Assembly (NCBI RefSeq): GCF_000521485.1
Contig: NZ_BAVS01000024.1
Span: 1-50,202, forward strand
Length of the DNA stretch: 50,202 nt
Direction: 5' to 3'
Source: Gracilibacillus boraciitolerans JCM 21714
Lineage (GTDB): Bacteria; Bacillota; Bacilli; Bacillales; Amphibacillaceae
In this document: positions 9,222 through 18,295 of the stretch, in pieces
How positions within the stretch are numbered: position 1 is the stretch's first letter
Layout: the number at the start of each line of letters is the position of its first letter
Program-made: the position numbers and the translations under genes
The notes under the pieces: generated by a model
What the model saw: the letters and a program-made list of their open reading frames with translations, nothing else
What the model was told of the DNA's origin: nothing
Databases searched by the model: none

Positions 9222-9311
9222 CCGCTTTCACTCCTACGGAATGTTTTTATCCGAAGATCCACTTTGGCTTGCCAAAGTTAGCTGAGGAGAAATCCGTGGA
9301 AAGGAAAGCGG
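9222..9311. repeat. Hairpin-forming intergenic repeat element
   Basis: A 90-base cruciform-like element. Its outer arms, about 19 bases (9222-9240 and 9293-9311), match as an imperfect inverted repeat of the form CCGCTTTC...ACGGA. An inner perfect stem ACTTTGGC-TT-GCCAAAGT occupies 9261-9278. It is more GC-rich than its surroundings and lies between the ends of eamA and yutF. It looks like a decayed member of the palindromic repeats common in Bacillaceae intergenic DNA and could act as a terminator. I find no second copy in the window. Confidence 0.5.
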
Positions 9312-9384
9312 ACAAGCCGAAGCGGTTGCTAAGCAGTCATACCATTTCAACATTACCACATCCGCACGTGCGCAGCATCTGCTG

Positions 9385-10166
9385 TTATTCACCAAATGTC
9401 CATTCAGCTAAGCTATCAATGGCAAAGGTGGGGGGTGTTTTTCGATTGATTTTAAATCCTCTTTTGTCGTCACGCCTGTGTGAACCAGTAAAGAATCAAT
9501 GCCAGCATTAATTCCAGCTAATATATCTGTCGCATAGTTATCACCAACCATTAATGTCTCTTCTTTCGACGTTCCTAAAACTTCTAGCGCTTGCTCAACA
9601 ATAATCGATTCTGGCTTGCCGATAAATTTTGGCTGGACCCCCCCTGTTGTTACGGATAAAACAGAAATAAGTGAACCAGCACCAGGAAGGAAACCTCGCT
9701 CACTTGGCAAAGCAACATCGCCATTTGTAGCGATAAACTTAGCCCCCCCACCACGAATATTTAGGGCACCTATCGCCAGTTTTTCATAATTAATTTCACG
9801 ATCCAAGCCCATTACTACAACATCAGCATTATCTTCTACAATTTCAAGTTCTGATTCTCTTAACGCTCTGTGTAAGCCTTCTTCCCCCCCAATCGGGTAA
9901 ACTTTCGCATCTGCCTTTTGTTCTTTGATATAACTGGCTGTTGCCATACTTGTTGTAAAAACATGTTCTGCTGTGCTAGGAACACCCATATCTACTAACT
10001 TCTTAGACACTTCACTGGGATGCTTTGTCGAATTATTTGTTAAGAAAAGATATGGTAGTCCTCGCCGTTCTAATTCTTTCACAAATTCTATCGCTTCCAC
10101 AATCTTTTCTGTCCCTTTATAAATAGTTCCATCCAAATCAATTAAAAATCCACTATATTTTTTCAT
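9385..10166 (-). CDS. yutF: HAD-IIA family sugar-phosphatase-like hydrolase YutF (frame broken near the end)
   Basis: NagD-like haloacid dehalogenase phosphatase. Motif I 'DLDGTIYKG' (residues about 11-19), motif II Thr in 'LFLTNNSTKHPSEV', Lys in 'FIGKPES' and motif IV 'MVGDNYATDI' are all present. Runs of seven at 9638-9644, 9743-9749 and 9884-9890 each add one glycine in frame. The six-base run at 9430-9435 breaks the frame close to the C-terminus; with four, the protein ends 'KHPTFAIDSLAEW...' at a stop at 9385-9387. Subtracting the three extra glycines from the reconstructed 259 residues gives 256, the length I recall for B. subtilis YutF. The physiological substrate is uncertain. Confidence 0.85.
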
Positions 10167-10476
10167 AACTTCCTCCTAAATTTTTTGAAAATTTCAATTA
10201 TTTTATTTGTCATTTTCATAATACATGTTAGTATGTATTTATGGCAGTTACGTGAACACCTCTATTATTGTGTTATGTTGCAGAAGATTTCAAATGCATT
10301 TTCACACATGATAGTATAACATAGTATTATATTTTATTAACACGTCGATACAAGATTATAGCATATCGTGACACATATGTGTATAAATGTAAGACGTCCA
10401 GCGGTGGGATTTACTTCACTGGTGGTTAGCGGCTTAAAAACTCGTAAATTAACAAGTAGAAAGGTAGTTAAAGTCA
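10167..10476. other. Intergenic region between divergent yutF and zwf
   Basis: About 310 bases, AT-rich, holding the promoters of both divergent genes. I cannot assign a convincing -35/-10 pair. Near the zwf side (about 10394-10432) is a more GC-rich stretch with two similar halves (AGCGGTGGGA and ACTGGTGGTTAGCGG) that I cannot explain. AGAAAGG precedes the zwf ATG. Confidence 0.5.
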
Positions 10477-11964
10477 ATGACAACGAATAACCCAAAAGCA
10501 GTTATTGTTATTTTTGGTGCAACAGGGGGGGATCTAGCAAACAGAAAACTTTATCCTTCCATTTACAGACTTTATCGTAATGGGAAATTATCTGATAATT
10601 TTGCTGTTATCGGTGTAGCAAGACGACCATGGACGAATGAAGTGTTTCGTGACAAAGTGAAGGAATCAATTGAGAATTTCAATGATACCAACATTGATCC
10701 AGATGAATTCGCAAGTCACTTCCATTACAATCCTTTTGATATACAAGATTTAGAACATTATGAGGATCTTGATAAATTAATCAATGAATTGGATGATAAA
10801 TATGAAGCAGAAGGGAATCGTCTCTTCTATTTCTCAATGGCACCTAACTTCTTTGGTACACTTGCAGCAAACTTAAAATCAGAAGGGTTAACAACGACAA
10901 AAGGTTGGACTCGTCTAGTTATCGAGAAACCGTTTGGCCATGATTTTAAATCAGCAAAAGAATTAAACAAACAGATTCGCGAAACATTTACAGAAGATCA
11001 AATTTATCGTATCGATCACTATCTTGGAAAAGAAATGGTGCAGAACATTGAAGTAATTCGTTTTGCTAATGCTTTGTTTGAGCCATTATGGAATAATCAA
11101 TACATTTCTAATATTCAAATCACTTCAAGTGAAGTACTTGGAGTGGAAGAACGTGGTCGCTATTATGATGGTGCAGGTGCATTAAAAGATATGATGCAAA
11201 ATCATATGCTCCAAATGCTTGCTCTGATTGCAATGGATCCACCTATAAAATTAACGCCAGAGGAAATTCGAAGCGAAAAAGTAAAAGTATTACGTGCACT
11301 TCGAGTTATGAATGAAGATGAAGTGGATAAATATTTTGTGCGTGGTCAGTATGATAAAGGGATAGTAAATGGTGAAGAACTTCCTTCCTACCGCGAAGGT
11401 AATGGTGTAGATCCTGAATCCAACACAGAAACATTCGTTGCGGCTAAATTAATGATTGATAACTTCCGTTGGGCAGGGGGGGTACCATTCTATATTCGCA
11501 CTGGAAAACGTATGAAAGAAAAGTCTACAGAAATTGTGGTGGAGTTTAAAGATTTGCCAATGAATCTTTATTACGGCAAAGAACATGAAACAAAGTCAAA
11601 CTTATTAGTAATTCATGTTCAACCACACGAAGGCATTACCTTACATGTAAATGCGAAAAAAGGCGATTACAATGCGTCTTCTACTCCAATTACATTAAGC
11701 TATGATAATAAAGCAGGAGATAAGATGAACACACCTGAAGCATATGAAATTTTATTACATGATTGTATGCGTGGTGATTCCACTAACTTTACTCACTGGG
11801 ATGAAGTAGCGTTTTCCTGGAAGTTTATTGACGTGATTACTAATGCATGGTCTAAAAAGAAAGCTGATTTTCCGAACTATAATACAGGATCTAACGGACC
11901 AAAAGAAGCTGATCAACTATTGCTTAATGATGGATTCGAATGGTGGGACGTTACTCCAGAATAA
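10477..11964 (+). CDS. zwf: Glucose-6-phosphate 1-dehydrogenase
   Basis: First enzyme of the oxidative pentose phosphate pathway; it oxidises glucose 6-phosphate with NADP. The N-terminal cofactor fold begins 'AVIVIFGATG', and the substrate and active-site motif 'RIDHYLGKE' lies at about residues 179-187. 'NFRWAG...VPFYIRTGKRM' is also family-typical. AGAAAGG precedes the ATG. Two seven-G runs insert one glycine each in frame: 10525-10531 makes 'FGATGGDLA' where the family has GATGDLA (the NADP fingerprint), and 11476-11482 makes 'RWAGGVPF' where the family has RWAGVPF. Without them the length is 493 residues. gndA lies nearby, so two pathway enzymes are neighbours. Confidence 0.95.
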   Translation: MTTNNPKAVIVIFGATGGDLANRKLYPSIYRLYRNGKLSDNFAVIGVARRPWTNEVFRDKVKESIENFNDTNIDPDEFASHFHYNPFDIQDLEHYEDLDKLINELDDKYEAEGNRLFYFSMAPNFFGTLAANLKSEGLTTTKGWTRLVIEKPFGHDFKSAKELNKQIRETFTEDQIYRIDHYLGKEMVQNIEVIRFANALFEPLWNNQYISNIQITSSEVLGVEERGRYYDGAGALKDMMQNHMLQMLALIAMDPPIKLTPEEIRSEKVKVLRALRVMNEDEVDKYFVRGQYDKGIVNGEELPSYREGNGVDPESNTETFVAAKLMIDNFRWAGGVPFYIRTGKRMKEKSTEIVVEFKDLPMNLYYGKEHETKSNLLVIHVQPHEGITLHVNAKKGDYNASSTPITLSYDNKAGDKMNTPEAYEILLHDCMRGDSTNFTHWDEVAFSWKFIDVITNAWSKKKADFPNYNTGSNGPKEADQLLLNDGFEWWDVTPE

Positions 11965-11972
11965 ATATCTAC

Positions 11973-12011
11973 AGCAATCAATCAAGCATGACTTGGTTGG
12001 TTGCTTTTTTT
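11973..12011 (+). terminator. Terminator of zwf
   Basis: Fourteen-base arms (11973-11986 and 11992-12005) pair with a few G-U pairs around a five-base loop and are followed by a T run, eight bases after the zwf stop. Confidence 0.85.
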
Positions 12012-12041
12012 CATAATATATACGGGGGGGAGTGTGATTTG

Positions 12042-12662
12042 ATGAATTTTTTTGATATATCAATGGAAGTTCATTCTGAAATGCAAGTATGGGAAAATAT
12101 TGAAGGTATTAAGCCAATGTTCGATCGTGAAACAAATGGTCATGTAACGAGCACTACTGCACATCTCAGTCTGCATACTGGCACACACATTGATGCACCA
12201 TTACATATGATCAATGATGCTGATACATTTGAAACCATTTCATTAAAGAGATTAGTACGGAAAGTAAAAGTAATTGATTTAGAAAATGTGAAAGACGGGA
12301 TTACCCGCTCAGACTTAGAGGGACACTCCCTTGCCAAGGATGATTTTATCCTTTGTAAAACGAAAAATTCTGATTACGATAAACCATCATTTGACTTTAA
12401 CTTTATCTTTCTAAAAAAGGATGGTGCTGATTACTTAGCGGAGATTGGCATAGAAGGTATTGGAATCGACACATTGGGAATTGAACGCAGTCAGGAAGGA
12501 AATCCTACCCATCGAACATTGTTTCAAAATGATATTATCATTATTGAGGGATTGCGTTTAAAAAACATCGAGCCTGGTGACTATTTTATGGTAGCAGCAC
12601 CATTAAAATTAATTGGTACAGAAGCAGCACCCGCTCGCGTGTTATTATTTAAGCAACTTTAA
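12042..12662 (+). CDS. Cyclase family protein (kynurenine-formamidase-like)
   Basis: Metal-dependent hydrolase of the putative-cyclase family (PF04199), which includes arylformamidases. The metal-binding signature 'HTGTHIDAPLHM' is clear (about residues 46-57), with 'GIGIDTLGIE' and 'HRTLFQNDIIIIEGL' later, as in the family. The ATG at 12042 is chosen because it follows the G-rich ribosome site ending AGTG; the frame stays open upstream through the zwf terminator but has no good start there. Length is 206 residues, normal. The G run 12024-12030 in the ribosome region is seven long. It sits between zwf and gndA, but no functional link to them is evident. Confidence 0.8.
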   Translation: MNFFDISMEVHSEMQVWENIEGIKPMFDRETNGHVTSTTAHLSLHTGTHIDAPLHMINDADTFETISLKRLVRKVKVIDLENVKDGITRSDLEGHSLAKDDFILCKTKNSDYDKPSFDFNFIFLKKDGADYLAEIGIEGIGIDTLGIERSQEGNPTHRTLFQNDIIIIEGLRLKNIEPGDYFMVAAPLKLIGTEAAPARVLLFKQL

Positions 12663-12724
12663 ATTTATTGGACACTATTCACACTTTATTGGACACTTTC
12701 TCACAAAATCTACTTAATAAAGAA

Positions 12725-12755
12725 AAATCCCTCTCGCAAATGCAAGAGGGATTTC
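12725..12755. terminator. Bidirectional terminator between the cyclase gene and gndA
   Basis: Inverted repeat AAATCCCTCT...AGAGGGATTT with A's before and T's after. It lies 10 bases from the gndA stop and serves convergent genes. Confidence 0.75.
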
Positions 12756-12764
12756 TTTTATAAA

Positions 12765-14186
12765 TTAATCTTCTAACCATTCAGTATGGAAGATGCCTTC
12801 TTTATCAATTCGTTGATATGTGTGGGCACCGAAATAGTCACGTTGAGCCTGGATAAGATTTGCAGGTAATGTTTCCGTACGGTAGCTATCATAGTAAGCT
12901 AATGCACTTGCAAATCCTGGTACCGGAATTCCACGATCCATTGCGATAGACAACACTTTTCTTAGTGAATCTTGATAACTTTCTACGATCTCTTTGAAAT
13001 ATGGATCAAGTAACAAGTTAGTAAGTGCTGGTTCACGGTCATAAGCTTCTTTAATATTTTGCAGATATTGTGCACGGATAATACAGCCACCACGGAATAT
13101 CATCGCGATATCGCCATAACTAAGGTTCCAATCATTCTCTTCAGAAGCTGCACGCATTTGTGCAAATCCTTGTGCATATGAAACAATTTTACTCATAAAT
13201 AACGCTTTACGCAGATGTTCGATTAGTTCGTCTTCGTCACCATCATACGCTTTTTCCTGCGCAGATGGTCCGCGTAAGATTTTACTTGCTTTAACACGTT
13301 CATCTTTCATAGCTGAGATGAAGCGAGCAAATACAGACTCTGTAATTACGGGTAATGGTACACCTAAGTCAAGTGAACTTTGGCTTGTCCATTTACCTGT
13401 ACCTTTTTGGCCAGCTGTATCAAGGATAACGTCGACAATTGCTTTGCCAGTTTCTTTATCTTTCTTCTTGAAAATGTCAGCAGTAATTTCAATTAAGTAA
13501 CTATCTAGTTCACCTTTATTCCATTCAGCGAAGACTTTGTGTAATTTATCAGTATCATAGCCTAATACATGCTTCATAATGAAATATGATTCACTAATTA
13601 ATTGCATATCACCATATTCAATACCGTTATGAACCATTTTCACAAAATGACCAGCACCATTAGGACCAATATATGTTACACATGGATCTCCATCAACTTT
13701 AGCGGAAATAGCTTCTAAAATTGGCGCTACTTTATCATATGCTTCTTTTTGTCCACCTGGCATGATAGAAGGTCCTTTTAATGCTCCTTCTTCCCCACCA
13801 GAAACACCAGTTCCGATAAAGTGGATACCTGATTCATCTAATTCTGTATTACGACGCATCGTATCTTGGAAGAATGTGTTACCACCATCAATTAAGATAT
13901 CTCCTTTGTCAAGAAGTGGCTTAAGTGAAGCTATTGTTGCATCAGTTGGTCCACCTGCTTGTACCATTAACATAATTTTTCGTGGTTTTTCCAAAGAATC
14001 TACGAATTCTTCAAGTGTTTCTGCACCTTTAAAATTTTTTCCTTTTGCTTCATCATTCAAGAAATCTTCGGTTTTTTGATAAGTTCTATTAAATACTGCT
14101 ACAGAGTAACCTCTACTTTCAACGTTTAACGCCAGGTTTTTGCCCATAACAGCAAGACCTACCACACCAAATTGTTGTTTTGCCAT
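12765..14186 (-). CDS. gndA: 6-phosphogluconate dehydrogenase, decarboxylating
   Basis: Third enzyme of the oxidative pentose phosphate pathway; it converts 6-phosphogluconate to ribulose 5-phosphate and CO2 with reduction of NAD(P). The N-terminal Rossmann fold '[18 protein letters not shown]' (about residues 9-26) is followed by '[20 protein letters not shown]' and '[17 protein letters not shown]', the substrate and catalytic lysine region, and later '[14 protein letters not shown]'. Length is 473 residues, standard. The frame is intact. It is convergent with zwf and the cyclase gene; B. subtilis likewise keeps a gnd-type gene (yqjI) next to zwf. Confidence 0.93.
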   Translation of the reverse strand: MAKQQFGVVGLAVMGKNLALNVESRGYSVAVFNRTYQKTEDFLNDEAKGKNFKGAETLEEFVDSLEKPRKIMLMVQAGGPTDATIASLKPLLDKGDILIDGGNTFFQDTMRRNTELDESGIHFIGTGVSGGEEGALKGPSIMPGGQKEAYDKVAPILEAISAKVDGDPCVTYIGPNGAGHFVKMVHNGIEYGDMQLISESYFIMKHVLGYDTDKLHKVFAEWNKGELDSYLIEITADIFKKKDKETGKAIVDVILDTAGQKGTGKWTSQSSLDLGVPLPVITESVFARFISAMKDERVKASKILRGPSAQEKAYDGDEDELIEHLRKALFMSKIVSYAQGFAQMRAASEENDWNLSYGDIAMIFRGGCIIRAQYLQNIKEAYDREPALTNLLLDPYFKEIVESYQDSLRKVLSIAMDRGIPVPGFASALAYYDSYRTETLPANLIQAQRDYFGAHTYQRIDKEGIFHTEWLED

Positions 14187-14355
14187 CGTTTTATTCGCTC
14201 CTTTTCTTTTATCACTATGTACTTATTCCAATCCCTATTTTAGCATGAAATCAGATATAACTGTAGTGATTGAAAAAATTCACTCCATATAATAAGTTAT
14301 TATATCTACTCATTCACTGCAAGTAATAGCTATTAATTATCAGAAAATTTATATA

Positions 14356-15093
14356 TTATAATACCCATTCCTTAATTGCCTTCGCGACGCCGTCCTCCTC
14401 ATTAGACGAAGTTTGCCAATCAGCAGCGTCTTTGACAGCTTCTTGTGCATTTCCCATGGCAATACCCAATCCAGCCTGTTCAATCATTTTAATATCATTT
14501 AAACTGTCACCCATAGCCATTACCTGGGACATATTGATGCCAAGTCTCTCACATACTACATCAATTGCTGCAGCTTTGTTAACACCAACAGCATTGACTT
14601 CAATATTAGTTGGACTGGAATTACTTAATTCGACCTCTTCCCAGCTCTCAATCACTTCCATAATTTTTCCCTTTGTGTCGTCATCTTTTGTATCAAATCC
14701 AAATTTCAACCATTGGTGGGCTAAAATATCTTCTGGTAGCTCTCCACGCCAGATATTATCAACTGAAGAGAGCCATACCAACGCCTTATCCTGATGTTCT
14801 TCTTTTAATTGAACTAGTCTTTCGATTATATGAGCATCAACGGTCTGCCGAGCAATTAATTCACCAGCCATTGACCATATTTCACTTCCATTAACAGTAA
14901 TAAGATAGTGTATGTCCAACTCTTTTGCAATTATCGAGCTTGTTTGATAATGTCTTCCTGTAGAAATAATAACTTCTATACCTTTTTCACGTGCCTGTTT
15001 GATTGCTTTCTTATTTGCTGAAGAAACTTGTTGATCATTTGTTAATAATGTTCCATCCATATCCAATGCAATTAAACGTATATCTTTTTTCAT
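14356..15093 (-). CDS. Cof-type HAD family phosphatase
   Basis: Cytoplasmic HAD-IIB phosphatase, probably acting on a sugar phosphate or similar small phosphomonoester. Motif I 'ALDMDGTLLTND' (about residues 9-20), motif II 'ISTGRH', Lys in 'VNKAAAID' (motif III) and motif IV 'MGDSLNDIKMIEQAGLGIAMGNA' are all recognisable. Length is 245 residues, slightly shorter than the usual 260-290. The frame is intact. It is a single gene; no terminator is obvious downstream. Confidence 0.85.
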   Translation of the reverse strand: MKKDIRLIALDMDGTLLTNDQQVSSANKKAIKQAREKGIEVIISTGRHYQTSSIIAKELDIHYLITVNGSEIWSMAGELIARQTVDAHIIERLVQLKEEHQDKALVWLSSVDNIWRGELPEDILAHQWLKFGFDTKDDDTKGKIMEVIESWEEVELSNSSPTNIEVNAVGVNKAAAIDVVCERLGINMSQVMAMGDSLNDIKMIEQAGLGIAMGNAQEAVKDAADWQTSSNEEDGVAKAIKEWVL

Positions 15094-15176
15094 GATGAGC
15101 TCCTCTCGACATCTATTCTGTAATTATTTTATGTCAAAAAGTTCGAATTAGCAAAAAGCGAACTTCGTATCATCCG

Positions 15177-15185
15177 TGCTATAAT
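15177..15185 (+). promoter_or_regulatory. Extended -10 promoter of the ACT/DUF711 operon
   Basis: TGCTATAAT is a consensus extended -10 element about 34 bases before the ATG at 15219. No good -35 is seen. An inverted repeat AAGTTCG...CGAACTT (about 15139-15165) lies just upstream and could be an operator. Confidence 0.5.
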
Positions 15186-15218
15186 AGCCATAATAATGAT
15201 AAAAATGAGGTGATAAAT

Positions 15219-15491
15219 ATGCAAAGACGTGCAGTTGTCAGTGTTGTTGGCAAGGATCAGATTGGAATTATTTCGAACGTAACAACTGTTTTATCTGATA
15301 ATAAAATGAATATTTTAGATATTAGTCAAACTATTCTACAGGATTTCTTTACAATGATTATGTTAATTGATATCAAGGATCCTAGCAATTTAGAAAAATT
15401 ACAAAACAAATTTAAACCGGTGGAAGATGAATTGGGGCTTAAAATTAATATTCAGCTTGAAGATGTATTTCAAGCAATGCATCGCGTTTAA
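15219..15491 (+). CDS. ACT domain protein (UPF0237)
   Basis: A protein of about 90 residues made of a single ACT-type fold, which normally binds a small metabolite such as an amino acid. The opening 'RAVVSVVGKDQIGIISNVTT' (about residues 3-22) is the family signature. The ATG at 15219 follows GAGGTG at normal spacing. It lies 16 bases upstream of the DUF711 gene, the arrangement commonly seen in Firmicutes and some other prokaryotes. Its role is unknown; a regulatory subunit for the DUF711 protein is a reasonable inference. Confidence 0.85.
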   Translation: MQRRAVVSVVGKDQIGIISNVTTVLSDNKMNILDISQTILQDFFTMIMLIDIKDPSNLEKLQNKFKPVEDELGLKINIQLEDVFQAMHRV

Positions 15492-15507
15492 GACAGGAGG
15501 GTGACAG

Positions 15508-16873
15508 ATGCCAATAGGTTTTACCGAAATCCAAGAAACAATCCGCATGGTTGAGATGGAGCATTTAGATATCCGCACCGTTACAATGGGGGGGATTAGT
15601 TTACAAGATTGTGCAGATCATGATTTTGAAAAAGTAAAAGAAAATGTTTATCAAAAAATTACAAGCTATGCGAAAGATTTACAAAAAACAGCAAATCAAG
15701 TAGCAACAGAATATGGCGTTCCAATTATTAATAAACGCGTTGCAATCTCCCCTGCTGCAGAATTGTTAGGACGTGCAACCAAACAGCAAGCGATCGAACT
15801 CGCTAAAACATTAGACAAAGCAGCCCAATCATTAAACGTTGATTTTATTGGCGGATTTTCTGCGCTCGTACATAAAGGCATTTCTAACGGAGATCAAGTT
15901 CTTTTAGATGCTTTACCTGAGGCACTTAGCCAGACAGAACGTGTTTGTGCATCGATTTCTGTTGCAACCACTCGAACTGGAATTAATATGGATGCTGTGG
16001 CCCAATTGGGTACGATAATCCATCAGACTGCAGTGTTAACCAAAGACAACAATAGTATCGGTTGTGCAAAACTTGTCGTGTTTTGTAACCCTGTTGAAGA
16101 TAACCCTTTTATGGCGGGTGCTTTTCATGGGGCCGGGGGAAGGAGAAGTTGTTCTGAGTGTCGGTGTCAGTGGACCTGGTGTTGTTCTTAATGCTTTAAA
16201 AAGGTACCCAGATGTCGATTTGGGAGAGGTTTCAGACGTCATTAAAAAAACGGCATTTAAAATTACCAGAGCAGGCGAATTAATTGGTCGTGTCGTCGCG
16301 GAACGTTTAAATGTCCCATTTGGAATTATGGACCTTTCTCTTGCACCTACCAATGCAATGAATGATAGTGTAGCAGAAATTTTAGAAGAAATCGGTCTGG
16401 AACGTGTAGGGACACATGGTACGATCGCTGCCCTGGCTCTGATGAATGATGCCGTTAAAAAAGGTGGGGCAATGGCCAGTTCCTATGTAGGTGGACTCAG
16501 TGGCGCTTTTATTCCTGTTAGTGAAGATAACGGTATGATCCGCGGAATTGAAGATGGTGCGTTAAATTTGGCAAAATTAGAGGCGATGACATGCGTCTGC
16601 TCTGTCGGACTCGACATGATCGCTTTAGAAGGAAAAGCTAGCCCTGAAACATTAGCAGCTATTATTGCAGATGAAGCAGCGATCGGAATGATTAATAAAA
16701 AGACTACAGCTGTACGAGTTATTCCCATAATTGGCAAAGAAGAGGGAGATACGGTTGAGTTTGGTGGACTGCTTGGACGTGCCCCAATCATCGGTGTCAA
16801 TTCTTTTTCCTCAGAAAAACTTATCAAACGTGGTGGAAGAATTCCCGCACCACTGCAGTCGCTTATCAATTAA
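15508..16873 (+). CDS. DUF711/UPF0210 (PFL family) protein, frame broken at a G run
   Basis: A protein of about 454 residues of the UPF0210/PFL family, of uncertain function despite a structural relation to glycyl radical enzyme folds. The signature near the N-terminus, '[15 protein letters not shown]', contains an extra glycine from the seven-G run at 15588-15594; relatives read TVTxGISLxDC. The five-G run at 16135-16139 breaks the frame. With four G's the sequence runs '[20 protein letters not shown]', then 'GVSGPGVV', as in the family. The C-terminal half has '[20 protein letters not shown]' and 'GLDMIALEG'. It forms an operon with the ACT gene and ends at the hairpin 16878-16913. Confidence 0.85.
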
Positions 16874-16877
16874 ATAT

Positions 16878-16913
16878 AAAGATCGAGTCTTTTTAATAGT
16901 TGGCTCGATCTTT
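16878..16913 (+). terminator. Terminator of the ACT/DUF711 operon
   Basis: Arms AAAGATCGAG (16878-16887) and CTCGATCTTT (16904-16913) follow the DUF711 stop by four bases and are followed by T-rich sequence. Confidence 0.75.
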
Positions 16914-17018
16914 CTTATTTATTTATTTATTATAAAAGACAGTTTTCCTCGTTTCGCTCCATTTTTGTCCTTCATCCCCCCCCTAAATTATCTGATTATT
17001 TCAACTTTTAAAAAGGAA

Positions 17019-17047
17019 TTGACGGATAAAGCCTAAAATGATAATAT
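17019..17047 (+). promoter_or_regulatory. Sigma-A promoter of metNPQ
   Basis: TTGACG (17019-17024), 17 bases, then TAATAT (17042-17047). The predicted transcript would start about 20 bases ahead of the SAM-I aptamer. An eight-C run (16976-16983) lies upstream. Confidence 0.55.
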
Positions 17048-17073
17048 AAAGTTTACTTAATCTTATATGAAAA

Positions 17074-17229
17074 CTCTTATCAAGAGTGGTGGAGGGAATG
17101 GCCCTATGAAACCCGGCAACCGTCAGCGATACTGATAGGTGCTAAATCCATCAAAGCTATCCACGCTTTGAAAGATGAGAGGACATCAAATTACCATCCT
17201 TTCTGTCCTCTTATGCAGAAAGGTTTTTT
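17074..17229 (+). ncRNA. SAM-I riboswitch (S-box) with terminator
   Basis: Leader RNA controlling metNPQ by S-adenosylmethionine. The S-box core is plain: CTCTTATCAAGAG then TGGTGGAGGGA, GGCCC, GAAACCCGGCAACC and AGGTGCTAAATCC. P1 pairs CTCTTATC (17074-17081) with GATGAGAG (17174-17181). The expression platform is a terminator with arms around 17198-17205 and 17215-17223 plus a T run to 17229. GAGGAC (about 17179-17184) can pair with GTCCTC in the terminator loop region, allowing antitermination when SAM is low. Confidence 0.95.
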
Positions 17230-17269
17230 ATTGTGTTTATGGCACAATAATTGAAAGGAAGTGATAAAG

Positions 17270-18295
17270 ATGATTCAAATAAAAAATCTTTCGAAACTAT
17301 ATCAAACAAAACATCAAAAAATACAAGCTGTTGATAATGTTTCATTAAATATTGACCATGGTGAAATATTTGGTGTCATTGGTTACAGTGGTGCAGGTAA
17401 AAGTACCTTTGTCCGGTTAATTAATCGGTTAGAGGAACCAACAGAGGGTTCTGTTGTCATGCACGATCAAGATATTACAAAGATGCCAGCAAATAAATTG
17501 CGTAAGAAACGGCAAAAAATCGGCATGATATTTCAGCACTTTAATTTACTCTGGTCTCGAACTGTTTATGATAACATTGCTTTTCCACTAGAGATTGCAG
17601 GGCTTTCAAAAGCCAAAAGAAAAGAAAAAGTATTAGAGCTCATTCATCTGGTTGGCCTTTCCGGAAAAGAAGAGGCATATCCATCTCAGTTAAGTGGTGG
17701 ACAAAAGCAGCGTGTTGGCATCGCACGTGCACTTGCAAATGATCCAGAGGTGTTATTATGTGATGAGGCTACTTCTGCTCTCGATCCTGAAACAACCGAT
17801 GATATTTTAGATTTATTAGTATCCATTAATAAAAGATTAGGACTTACCATCATTCTTATCACACATGAAATGCATGTCATTCAGAAAATCTGCCATCGTG
17901 TTGCTGTTATGGAAAGTGGAAAAGTAGTCGAAACCGGTGATGTGTTAGATGTATTTGTAAAACCACAGTCAAAAACAACAAAACGTTTCGTTCAACAACT
18001 AAATCCACTGGAACATGAAAAAGATAAGCTATCCGACTTTATTAATGACCGTGATGATAGTGAAGTAATTAAACTTCATTTCATCGGTAATCGTGCCAGA
18101 CGGGCATTAATTAGTGAAGTCGCTAAAAAATTTGATGTAGAGATTAATATTTTACAGGGATCGATTGCACCAACTCAAGAAGGTGCTTATGGCACTCTAT
18201 TTATTGAGATAAATGGAGAGAAAACAATCTTGCAAAATGCGATCGCCTATATGAAAGAAACCGGCGTGGAAGCTGAGGTGGTAGAGCATGCTTAA
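17270..18295 (+). CDS. metN: Methionine ABC transporter ATP-binding protein
   Basis: ATPase subunit of the D/L-methionine importer, 341 residues. Walker A 'GYSGAGKST', signature 'LSGGQKQR', Walker B 'VLLCDEATSALD' and the His-switch 'LITHEM' are intact. The C-terminal NIL domain (about residues 260-340, 'IKLHFIGNRARRALISEVA...') is the methionine-sensing domain typical of MetN. ATG 17270 is preferred over an upstream GTG (17261) because AAAGGAAG sits correctly for the ATG. The end overlaps metP by 8 bases. Expression is controlled by the SAM-I riboswitch. Confidence 0.95.
   Translation: MIQIKNLSKLYQTKHQKIQAVDNVSLNIDHGEIFGVIGYSGAGKSTFVRLINRLEEPTEGSVVMHDQDITKMPANKLRKKRQKIGMIFQHFNLLWSRTVYDNIAFPLEIAGLSKAKRKEKVLELIHLVGLSGKEEAYPSQLSGGQKQRVGIARALANDPEVLLCDEATSALDPETTDDILDLLVSINKRLGLTIILITHEMHVIQKICHRVAVMESGKVVETGDVLDVFVKPQSKTTKRFVQQLNPLEHEKDKLSDFINDRDDSEVIKLHFIGNRARRALISEVAKKFDVEINILQGSIAPTQEGAYGTLFIEINGEKTILQNAIAYMKETGVEAEVVEHA

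Noticed and set aside
9345-9385. Possible CRISPR-like or tandem repeat near the yutF end
   Set aside because: Only short palindromes (such as CGCACGTGCG) are present; no spaced direct repeats are seen here or elsewhere in the window.
9269-9511. Plus-strand open frame of 80 codons
   Set aside because: It runs through the hairpin element and antisense to the end of yutF, with no ribosome site or recognisable product.
11940-12041. Upstream extension of the cyclase gene
   Set aside because: It overlaps the end of zwf and the zwf terminator; a proper ribosome site and ATG occur at 12042.
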